Below are positions 54,450 through 64,000 of a stretch of DNA of 64,000 nt, in pieces. The notes below the pieces were generated by a model. The model was not told the origin of the DNA, searched no databases, and worked only from the letters and a program-made list of their open reading frames with translations. Each line of letters starts with the position of its first letter. Positions within the stretch are counted from its first letter, which is position 1. The DNA is taken from contig MU266327.1 of NCBI GenBank assembly GCA_021014945.1, positions 310,001-374,000 of the forward strand. The letters run 5' to 3'. The stretch is from Leucogyrophana mollusca (lineage: Eukaryota > Basidiomycota > Agaricomycetes > Boletales). The translations under genes and the position numbers were made by a program.

Positions 54450-56003
54450 CTAAACCGCTGGTACAACGAGGTTCTTTCTTAAGGAATCCGTCAGGTCCCA
54501 CGCATCTGTATCACCATGTATGTCGAACAAGTTGACACCCGCCATTCCCATCTTCCGCACGAAAGCTGCTTTAAGTGCGAGCGACTGGGGATCGTCGTAC
54601 GGGATCAATTGACCAGACTGAGGGTTGTGCAAGAATGGCGTAGCGGAGCAGGAATCCCAGCCACGCTCAAAGCCGCCAGAACCGACAAAGGATCCGTCGC
54701 CGCCTTGTACGAGGATTCCTTGGCGAACAAGGCTGCGGAATTGGATCTGTCCACTATCGTCCTCGGGCAGGGCCGTGTTGCGGCGGGAAAGCCGGCGCGG
54801 TGAATGCCTTGTGGGAGGAAGAGACCGAGCTTGGAGAGTTGTTTCACTGGATTTGGTGATGTAGCCGTAAGAGGGGACTCCGAGTACTAACTTGTTGGCG
54901 GGGAAGCCAGCAGCAGTCCATGCGTTGACGCCGGCGGCTGCGTTCTGAGAAGGCTCACGGGATTTTCCACAGCCGTTGTACAGAGGAGCATTGGGTCCTG
55001 GGGGAGTAGTGGCTAGGAAGTGCAAGCCGTCAGTTGATTGTGTATCAGCAGGCGTCAGATCAAGCCAAGAAACTCACTTTCGTAGGTGTCATAGTCCATC
55101 ATCAGGACCCAATCCAAAACCTCAGCGAATCCGGACGCATCGTGGATGGGCTGTCCATCGGCGCCAGCGAAAGGCTGATCTTGCACCGCAGCAGTGATCC
55201 GTGCCGTGGGCGGTAGGGCCTCGCGCAAGAGCTTGAAGAACGAAAGCATGTTCTGAGTATCGTTTGGGCTCACCCCATTGGCGCCGTCACCTGACTGCCC
55301 GGGGTATTCCCAGTCGATGTCAATACCGTCGAGATTATAATCTTTGTACAATTTCTCAACGTTGTTGGCGAAAGTTTGCCTTTTCTCTGGAGTGGACACG
55401 GCGGTCGAAAAGTCTCTGCGAGTCCGAGCCAACGTGTAAGGAAGGAGGCCTGACTGGAAGCATACATAACAGCACTTACTTGCTACCAGTCCATCCACCG
55501 ATGCTAAGCTTAACCTTAGTTCCACCTCCATGGGCGTCGGCAACAAGTTTCTGGAGCTGTTTTGAGCCGTTCATCGCATCATCCCAATTCAAAGATGAGT
55601 CCTGCGAGACCACGTCGAACGCGTAGTCGATCCAATCGAACCTTGAGAAGTCGATATCTTCTCGTGGGGCCCAGTCAGCGAAGTAGGCCATCATGAGCGG
55701 CTTCATGGCGTTGACTTCGTCGGGGAGGACTTGGGGTATTGCGGCTGGCACACCCGCGGGGACTTGACCACTGGGGGGCAGAGGTAATGCTTGTCGTGAG
55801 AGGGCACGACCTTGTGAATGAGGATCGGAACCTTGGTCCAAACCTGACGGATGGGGGCTGGTATCGGCATGGGTCCTAGAGGTAAGGTTATGGAGGTGAT
55901 GGTCTTCAAGTGGAGGTGGTAAAGGAGTGTGTTCTTGATGCGAGGGAGCGCAAAGAGTAAGGACTGGAAGGAGTGCCGAAGCTGCGAAAGCAATAAACAA
56001 CAT
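54450..56003 (-). CDS. Secreted GH18 chitinase
   Basis: Endo-type chitinase of glycoside hydrolase family 18, probably secreted for cell-wall remodelling or chitin use. Model: complement(join(54450..55012, 55078..55415, 55480..56003)), 474 aa. The signal peptide is MLFIAFAASALLPVLTLCA; an upstream in-frame start at 56099 was rejected because it would bury it. After a ~100-residue His/Pro/Ser-rich linker the barrel begins: LMMAYFADW, VKLSIGGWTGSK, the catalytic motif DGIDIDWEYPG (D204 to proton donor E211), MMDYDTYE, VLGVPSYGY and a late GWDSCSATPF, with IPYDDPQS and the barrel-closing MAGVNLFDIHGDTD. Introns are 64 and 65 bp. No carbohydrate-binding module is seen. Confidence 0.92.
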
Positions 56004-56357
56004 TGTGACAAGGTTAGAGAGCAAAGTCGATAGCACGGACGACTTTATGTGAACCTCCAGGGCTGACAGTGTAAAGTGGTAAGGACCAGCCGCTAGCACA
56101 AGATGGGGAATACATCGAAATGTTCATGTGCAGTCAAGGTCAGCCGCCGTACTAAGTTTCAGACTGGTCAGCTTCGATCAAACCGGCACACCGGCATCCG
56201 ATCGAGAGCAGCTGGCGGCACTTAACAATATTATTTCCTGTCTTGGGAGATGTCCACTTCCACGAGGCAGACTTGCGCTTGTCAATCGCGTGCACGTGCA
56301 TAGAATGACATATGGACAATATAATGCTCTATGAAAACATACCAAGAAACAAGGACT
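56004..56357. other. Chitinase promoter region and 3' end of the PP4 subunit gene
   Basis: No gene is seen. It is a head-to-tail gap between two minus-strand genes. Confidence 0.45.
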
Positions 56358-59300
56358 CTAACCCGTATCTCCGTCCTTCGCGCCAGCTTCTGAAGGTACT
56401 GGTTGGGATACAGCTGTCGGTGTACTTCCCGTGCGAAGCATGAGCTTGATCTTCTTTGGTGGGTCATCTCCAGATTTCGTTGCTCCCACTCGCCCACCAA
56501 GGAAAGCATCATCTTTTTGTACGCCAAGGTCGGCCCGCTTGGGCTTACTAGCGAGATGTGCAAGCAGCTCGTCGTCATCGTCATCGTCTCTCCGTCGTTT
56601 TTCAGCCAGCCGTATGGGCACCATAGGGAGCTTAGAGAGTGGCTTGGATATGGGAATCGAGGGGGATAGGGGTCCGGATTTTTGCATCAGCAACTCCATA
56701 CGATTATCATCGTCATCGTCTATTGAAGGTCGCCGAGGTGGCAGGGGTGGTCGGGAAGGTATTTGGCGGTGTGTTGGTCGAGGGCTTAGGGGGACATCTG
56801 GTGAAGGGGAATGAGGGGTGTTGACAATGCTCTCGCCAGTCGCAGCTACTTTTGGCGAGGTAGATGGAGGTGCGTCTGGTGCTGGAGGTCCGATCTCCTC
56901 CTCGTCATCTTCACCATAGTCGACTAGAGAAGGGAGTGGATGCACCCGAGGAAGTATGACGTTTGATGGCCGAAAAGCTTTCGAGACCAATGCTCCGCGC
57001 CGCTTTCGTTTCAACCCCCCCGGCGATGAAGTCCGCCCGCGCGAGCTGATGTAAGGCGGAAGGGCCTCTGTTTCATCATCATCACCGTTAAAGTAGTCTT
57101 CCTCTTCTGCATCCACATTCCGACCCAAACGTCGGGGATCCCTGGTGTTCCTATGATACCTGGGATAAGTGCCTAATCATGATTAAGAGAAAAGTCACGC
57201 ACGTATCAGGCCGTTCCTCTTCTTTGGGTGGGGGCTCCACATTCATCTCCCAGCGGCGAATGAAGGATATAAAGCGAGGTCCTCCGAGGGGCGTCTCGGC
57301 TAGTCGACGTACTAGCGCGTCGTGCTTCGTCATGCAGTGGTGAATCAACTCCTTCATGTTTTCCTGAAAACCGCTGTTAGAAATTGGACGTTTGAGCGTA
57401 TGACGGATGGCCACGAACTCGTCGCATGTGGTCGAAAAGCTCCTGACAAGATGCACTCAAGAGACTGTCTCGCCGCGATTCTTGCAGAGTGAGGTCGAGG
57501 ATAGGTTTCAGGACATCTAGCTTCATGAGGTGATTGAGGAAATTTCGGTTGTTCATTTTGACGCATACGCGGAAGAAGCGGAAAGCAGCTGGTGCATAGG
57601 CAGAAAAATCAACCAGAGGCCGCAGGCTCGAGCAGACAACATACCAAGCCGCAAGTGCTTATCTCGAGCGCTCAGTAACGTAGCTACACGAGCAGAGATG
57701 TTGGATGAAAGCATGTAGAAGTGAATTCGGAAGGCATGCTGTTGGGCGAAGTTGCAGAGTAGATCGCATAAATATAGGTAAAGGTTAGTCTTCTCCCGCG
57801 AAAGCCTCAATATTGGTTCTACACCCACAAGTGTCAATGCTAAAGAAGCCGACTGCGAAGAACTACTCACCAGTCAGTTTCCTGAATTCCGGAATATCAC
57901 TGAACGGCTTGAACAGAATGTCGATGCAATTCTTGTAGAAGTAGTCCAAGAATTTTTCTGTCCCAGGATCGTCTTTGGGGCGTCCAAGGAATTTGGCGCC
58001 CATGGTAGCCTGCCGCGGTGTTAGCTTTTCACTTCTGGGGTATACCGTTCCCAAAAAGCTCACCGGTGTTTCTGGCCCATCACTTGACGCGATCTCCAGT
58101 AGCACCTTCAGAGCGTCCCCCACCTGACTCTGCACGGCCAACTCGCGACTCTGAACCATGATTCTACACATGAGTTTCAGGAGGGTGTCCGCCTTATCAG
58201 CACCGTCCCTCCCGGCTTCCACTTCCCTGAGAATTGCGGTAGACTGTTTCCACACGTGGCCACGAACACCATTCAAGTCGTGGTCCAGAATGGCTGCAAT
58301 AATTTCACCTGCAGCACTAATCATGGGCAGGTTCGTCTCCACCTTCTCGGGAAGCGCGAGAGCCCATTGGGCGGCAAACAAAATACCGCGGTCCACCAGC
58401 GAACGAAACAAGGCCATCCGAGCAGGAAGTTGTACGTTCTTACCCATGACGCAGAGTTGCTGGATGAGTATGATCACCTCCTTGCGTAATGACACCTCGT
58501 GGTCCGAAAGATTATCAGGTGGACCAAAAGAAAATGGTGTGGATCGCGATGATTGACCGTTAACGACGGCGCCATTGGGTTTGGGTTGCGCTCCGGGTTT
58601 TGCGTCCACGTCCATCTTTTCACCTTCCGCCTTTCCATTCTCCACCACTTTCTCCTTGCTACCCCCTGCTAGAATCTCCTCGCTCACGAACAACCCCACA
58701 ATTTCTCGTAGAAATATAGAATCCTGTTGAACGTGGTTGATGATGTCGATCTGGTTAAAGATGATGCAAGAGTTAAGAACGTTGAAGGTCGAATCGTCAA
58801 GCGCTCGTGCGAGGACGACATCTTTGAGGAACTGGAGGCGGTATGTGTGGTGGACTTTCTTCTGTATGGCCTCATCTTGTATGGGGATGGGCTGGTGAAA
58901 TCGCGACGTCAGATGGAGAAACTCTCGATAATTCGCCTTGTGTGAAGGGAACTCGGGGTCATCTGAGAAAAGAATCAGTGATGTGACTCTGGCAAATGCA
59001 AAGCACGAACATTCGAGCATTCCGACGACACCGAAGAAGATGTCGTCGTCCAGAATGTGCTCATATATGCCATGGTCATTCATCATCACTGACGGGACAG
59101 GTAAGTGGGCTGCGGAAAGATGTACAGCAAAAATCATACGGATAGTTTGCATAAGACTGCACAAAGCGTGCAGGTTATCAAGGCTCTCCAGGTCTTCTGC
59201 CATGTTCATGACTTCAATCAAAGACTTGATGTATTCCTTGACATTGGGATATGATGTCAGTATTATACTTTTGATCGTGTCGTGTGACTTGGGGCCTCAC

Positions 59301-60557
59301 CTCGCGCTGAATGTATTCGCATATCTTCTCCTTGACCGATTGGCCGCGAGCAAGTGCCTTTATGGCACGTTCGATGTCAGATATAAATCCTAGCTGGGGA
59401 GAAGGCAAATGGCCGGAGCGGATGATGCTAGCGGTGGTTATCGAGTGGTCAGCACTGGGAGAGGATGAACCAATCGCAGCGTGTTCATCTGGAGTATACC
59501 CAGATGTTAGATATTCCAAGCGACAGGCGTGCATGAATATGGAGTCGCGTAGGGTCGAGGGTTGGTTTGGGCGTGTAAACTCACCTCCGGAATTCATATG
59601 ACGCTGTACCTCAATAATGAAGTTCCAAACTTCAGCGCACCCTTCGGGATCCTGGAAGCTCAGGGCGTAGTCAACGCCGTCAGGTTCTGTCCACACAATT
59701 AAGGTATCTATGGTTTACAATTGTGTCGTAAAATCAGCACGCAAGCGTTCATCAGAGTCGAACAAGCGCACCTTGCTGCCGCTGATACACGTCATTTGAA
59801 CGGATAGCGGTTGAAAGAATGATATTTGTGTAGTTTGCCTCGGCGCGAGCGATAAGAAAAGCTTCGTTGGTTTCGTCTTGGAATTGACCAAAGCAAAAAG
59901 CGGTGCCTTGATCAACCCATCGTGAGCCAATCAGTTCGTAGACCTTTGAAGAACATGACAAGAGTCGGTCAGAGTGGGCCCTTGATGAGGTCATGCAAGT
60001 GGTGTGGGACAACAGGGTCAAGGTAAACGAGAACGACGCCGACGAGGAGCAATCAAGAACGCAGAATGTGAGCACCGGTAAGGGTGGACACGTTGCTACC
60101 ATGACGCATAGTTCCGAGAAGATGGAAAACCAAAAGGCCAGCAGGCAAGTTCCTGCCCTGTCATACGCCAAAAGTGAGGAACAGGACTCACCTTGACACG
60201 TTTCAATTCTTGATCGGGTTCGGGAAGCAAGTCCTGAGATTCCTCCTGAGTGGCGGTAGGGTCCACAGCCTCGAGCATCGTCATGGGCTCCTCCTTGCCC
60301 TGGTCTCCGACATGGTGGAGGTCTGGGATTAACGCGTCATGGGGGTCTCTCAGCTGGACGGGATTGACGGTGTGCTCCGCGAGGGAGCTGTCTGCGCCAG
60401 GAATGGACGAAAGGTGGAGGACAATGTCGTCAGGATTGCTGTGAGAGTGCAGTAAAGAGTGCTGTGTGGCTGATAATGAATCTTGAGAGTTAATGGAACT
60501 GTCGGAGACGACAGACGTAAGAGGCGGAGATGAAGGTGCAGCGTCCACACCGTTCAT
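56358..60557 (-). CDS. PSY2: Serine/threonine protein phosphatase 4 regulatory subunit 3 (SMEK/Psy2)
   Basis: Substrate-recognition subunit of the PP4 complex, with roles in DNA-damage signalling. Eleven exons: complement(join(56358..57159, 57203..57363, 57419..57588, 57645..57818, 57871..58009, 58064..58962, 59011..59236, 59301..59488, 59585..59707, 59772..59943, 60192..60557)), 1139 aa. After ~120 acidic/Ser-rich residues comes the EVH1-like domain (KVYELIGSRWVDQGTAFCFG, LSTAIRSNDVYQRQQ, LIVWTEPDGVDYALSFQ). The SMK-1 region follows (FFGVVGMLEYDPEFPSHKAN, YREFLHLTSRFHQPIPI, LQFLKDVVLARALDD), then armadillo-like repeats (RLAAFRFFRVCVKMNNRNF, ENMKELIHHCM, GPRFISFIRRWE) and a basic/acidic tail. 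Intron 1 (59944..60191) is 248 bp, far longer than any other here. Intron 58010..58063 is 54 bp without a stop. Confidence 0.93.
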
Positions 60558-61297
60558 GTCAGAGATAGTCCGAAGGGCCCGAGAGTCTGATAATTCCAGT
60601 TCTAGGCTAGAATACAGACCTTGAGGCAGGTTTTGGGCGTAGGCGAACGGCGGTAAACGCGCCTTCAGCTTCAACAGACGGTAAAGAGCCGCGTGGGAAT
60701 TTTTCACGTTGCAATGTCCTCGGTCATAGCCGACGTCTCGTCCCTTTCATCATCACCGCGGCAAAAAGGCTAGGAATCCTTGCTAAAGGCTCCATCTAAC
60801 GATAATAGTACGGTAGCCATATTTTAGGGCTCGTCCGTCTTGTCGCAGATTGCCAGAACTGCTACCTCAGATACCTGCGTCATAGCAGTTTATAGCCTTG
60901 GTCAATAATAACAGTAGCATGGCAGACACGCGACCTTCGACGGGAATATCCACGATACCTCGATACAGCTTCACAACAGAACAACGTGCGCTACCCCATG
61001 ACTTCGACGCTTTGGCCTTTGCGATCGATGGATATTGCTCTCGATCAAACCGAGCAAGCGCGCCTTTTGTCTGCGGGTGCAGATCAAAGCGACACAGCTT
61101 GCTTGGACCTTCCACTCTCGCTCTCTTGATAGGGCCAAAGCGCCGACGCCCGCTTTGGCCGCTTATTCTCTTGCACCATCCAGTGGCTCAGAGGGCGGAA
61201 GGTCAGTGCATCAGCATATAAATATAATGGTTCAAAACCCAAGATCGTCAAAACAACCCTGTCCTACCGCCCCAATCATCACTTACCATCACTTCCA
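60558..61297. promoter_or_regulatory. Divergent promoter region, PP4 subunit and kinase
   Basis: No coding gene is supported. The region separates two divergent start codons. A TATAAATA element at 61217..61224 faces the kinase gene, 74 bp before its ATG. Confidence 0.5.
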
Positions 61298-63791
61298 ATG
61301 AGCTTCTTAAACCGTGTGATCTCTCGCGTCTTCAAGGCAAATTCCAAGCAATCTGTGCGTGGTTCATCCCTCTCTGTCGCAGATGAACCACCCTCTTCTC
61401 CATCCATATTCCTTGCTCCCCATTCTGACTCTGGTCTTCTGGATACCGTGTCACAGACCAATCGCCGTAGAAAACAGAAGCCAAGCGACATACCTCCCAT
61501 CCTCCTTTTAAACATAATCTTGCGCCTACAAGGAGTACCAGCTCGTCCCCGCAATGCTCTCCTCGCACGCTTATTGGGCACACCTGGTACCCGGCCGACT
61601 GCCGCTGCCGCTCCCGATCTGGACCCTGGAGAGCCCATTGACATCGACGACATGGTTGTTTCGTTCAAGGCACAACCGGCCCCGGAGCTCCAGGAACATA
61701 CTTCTCCACACGCCTCGATACATTCCCGGAGTTCAATGGCCGCCCACTGCGGTTCACCTCAGGCCCCCAAGAATGGTTACGAGGTCGTTTCCCAACAGGC
61801 ACAAACCTTACTGCACAACCAGGGTCAGGATACGCCGGAGTTGTCTCTGTCTGCGAACACCATAGAAATCCCCACTGTCAACACCCCGATCGATCTCGTT
61901 CCACTGAATACCGTCCCAGATGACAAGAACAGTCGCAACAACAGCATGCTCGCTCGGCCCACCCTTCCGACTTGCGTTTCTGCTCAAGGCGGCGAGGCGA
62001 CTTCCCCGATATACCCTCTTGGGCTTGGGGCCACTGGGGCTGCTCGTACCGCCACTGTGGCATCTCTATCCAACGTCCTCCCGGCCACAAAACCTGATGG
62101 CAACAATAACAACCCAGAAGTCGTCTGTGTTTCTCCCTCCGACGATTTGGTGTTGCCCGAAGCACCGCACGCGGATGGCGCGAGAAGCGAGGTCAACCCT
62201 TCTGAGCAAAAACCCAAGGCCAATGTCGATAAACCCCAGCCCGATACCGAGAAAGCCGGAGAGCATGGTCGTGTTTTGGAGCATAACGGACACAAGTTCA
62301 CCGTCATAAGTACGCTAGGATACGGAGGGTTCGGCTTCGTCTGGCATGCGATTATGGAGACTGGCATGGAAGTTGCCATCAAGGTCATAAACAAGGTTTT
62401 GGTATTCAATCATTACATGTCACAATCGTGTGACCCTGGGAACACCAAGTACTACCCTGCGGCAGCGATACAGGCGGCCAAAGGCATTTGGTCGGAGTAC
62501 ACCATCCTCGAAGAGCTGGCTGCTCTTGACTGCCCTTTCCTTACGCCGCTGCTTTACGCATTCACCGATGAAGATAGCTACTATTTCGTGATGGTGAGTT
62601 CTAAATCGGTGTTGTATCATTCGGGCGCTGAATGACACCCTCCTTTCATCAGAGACTGTACCCTCAAAATTTGCGCCAGAGGCTCGAGGATCGCACCCTT
62701 CCGCTCCAACTTTGGCAAACCAGAATGTGGGCCGCCGAGTTGGTAAGTTTCCGGACTGTACATTCGGTATTGCATCGTCTCACAAAAGCAGGTCCTGGCA
62801 ATGGAAAAACTCCACGAGCAAAACATCATGCATCGAGACCTGAAGCCAGACAACATCTTTATCTCGCCGTCCGGTCATCTCTGTGTGGGAGATTTTGGGA
62901 TTTCTTGGCAAATGCAACCGCGCGGATCGAACGCCGAATTCAAGTCCTCGAAAATCATGGTCGTAGAGGGTACCCCAGGATACCTCGCGCCAGAGCAGCT
63001 CCCCACTGCCGAGGGAAGGGATAAGTCGACATATGGCGGCTACGACTACAAAGTGGATATGTATTCCCTTGGCTTGGTACTTCTGGAGATGCTTACGAAC
63101 GATGGACGGGTGCGGATGCCTCTTACTACTCGCTGGCTGCACGCACCAGGGACTAACTAGTTACTTTTTGAAGCCCTGGTACCGTCATATCGACCCATAC
63201 TTCGATGCAAACCGAATGAGGGCCGGATGGCCACGACCCGAGTGGAATTTACGATCCGTCTTCGACGAGGATGCCGTTGACCTGGTGGAGAAGGTGATTC
63301 CACCCCTCGCCCTCTTACCAATATACTCATACTGTATCACCCACAGCTCCTGTCAGATGATCCATGCGCTCGGCCCGACTGGAAGGAAATTCGAGAGCAC
63401 CCATTCTTCAAATATATACACTGGCCAACAGTCGCGGAGAGAAAATATGATAGTGAGTTGCAAGCCGATTATTCCATCTGCAGCTTGTTAACGCCTCCCT
63501 CTCCCAGCCGTGTATCAAGCGTGCTGTAGCCAACGATCTCGCCCCCATCCCGACTTCATGGTCGAGTATCAACGCCGAAAAATAGGGCCGCTTTTCAAGA
63601 AGCACAAAGCCTACATCAAGGGGGAGGTGAAACACCTACGCGCGGGTCTGGGGCTCATGCCCGTCGCATACGATATACCTGCGGAAAAGCTCGTCGACAG
63701 GCGGCATGGTTCGAGCTGCCTATCCGAGGAGATGTGTGTGTGCCAACATCCAAGTCATTGGCCTTTGATCGGGGTTCGTCAGTGCGCCTAG
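61298..63791 (+). CDS. AGC-like serine/threonine protein kinase with long disordered N-terminus
   Basis: Model: join(61298..62401, 62450..62593, 62653..62742, 62792..63109, 63174..63293, 63347..63452, 63508..63791), 721 aa. The first ~330 residues are Pro/Ser/Asn-rich. The kinase domain has a glycine loop (TLGYGGFGFVWHA), the VAIKVINK lysine, the catalytic loop HRDLKPDNIF, DFG in CVGDFGIS, and EGTPGYLAPEQL. The C-lobe WYRHIDPYFDANR and REHPFFKYIHWPTVAERKY, with the HPFF-x-W pattern, resembles AGC kinases. The first intron could instead begin six bases earlier (GTTTTG). Intron 63110..63173 ends in AAG after a GACTAAC branch, needed to keep frame. The last exon, Cys-rich near its end, is the least certain. 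The specific subfamily was not identified. Confidence 0.85.
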
Positions 63792-64000
63792 CACGGCGCG
63801 GTGCTCGGACAATGCTTCGCGAACCCCTTAGTAACCCTTACCGATACCCCTGTCGGTGTCGGGCGGCATGTATCGTTACAGTATATCTTGCGGGTGGTTT
63901 TGTATCGATAGTTTCGGTCACCAGGAATTCTGCTGTGTTTTGTGCACACGCCAACGAAAAGCAGGTCGATCGATGATTCTCTGTATGCGGATCAGAGAGC
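63792..64000. other. 3' flank of the kinase gene
   Basis: No gene is seen to the end of the window. Confidence 0.4.

Noticed and set aside
59993..60196. Plus-strand frame of 67 codons in the long PP4 intron, as a nested gene
   Set aside because: No promoter or domain was seen and its composition mirrors the opposite strand; the interval is better explained as an intron.

Overview
The window is fungal nuclear DNA, almost certainly from a mushroom-forming basidiomycete (Agaricomycetes). Genes sit close together on both strands. Most are cut by many 45-65 bp introns with GT(R)NGT donors, CTRAY branch points and YAG or AAG acceptors. The gene set is eukaryotic (forkhead factor, TAF8, METTL3-type methyltransferase, PP4 regulatory subunit 3, mitochondrial proteins), and the F-box and phosphotransferase families present are typical of Agaricomycetes. 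No tRNA, rRNA or CRISPR array was seen. All gene models were spliced by eye from reading frames and splice signals.

Region 1 (1-34 kb) is a dense housekeeping block. In order: forkhead factor (5' end cut off), an uncharacterised protein, an unresolved minus-strand gene, KCS1-type inositol hexakisphosphate kinase, QCR9 and mitochondrial uS11 (divergent pair), riboflavin kinase FMN1 and TAF8 (divergent pair), a SNAPC4-like Myb protein and SND2/TMEM208 (divergent pair), an SFR1/MEI5 recombination factor, an alpha/beta hydrolase, a short-chain dehydrogenase, an IME4/METTL3 m6A methyltransferase, an ABHD5/CLD1-type hydrolase and CWC21/SRRM2 (divergent pair), ARG8 and HEM1. Four of these (QCR9, uS11m, ARG8, HEM1) act in mitochondria.

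Region 2 (34-53.7 kb) is an accessory, rearranged block. A ~2 kb segment carrying an intact F-box gene occurs three times in the same orientation (34.2, 39.7 and 44.8 kb). Around and between the copies lie a WKF-domain nucleolar gene, a broken copy of a second F-box gene that holds a truncated Ty1/copia gag fragment, a GH16 glucanase remnant, a frameshifted secreted-protein gene, and an AIM9-like phosphotransferase. Further on are a CpG-poor patch with a 23-bp-arm hairpin, a small orphan gene, a truncated AIM9 copy set inside a broken WKF copy, and finally the intact second F-box gene. The layout implies repeated segmental duplication, deletion between short repeats and transposon insertion.

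Region 3 (54-64 kb) returns to ordinary genes: a secreted GH18 chitinase, PP4 regulatory subunit 3 (PSY2/SMEK) and a divergent AGC-like protein kinase with a long disordered N-terminus.
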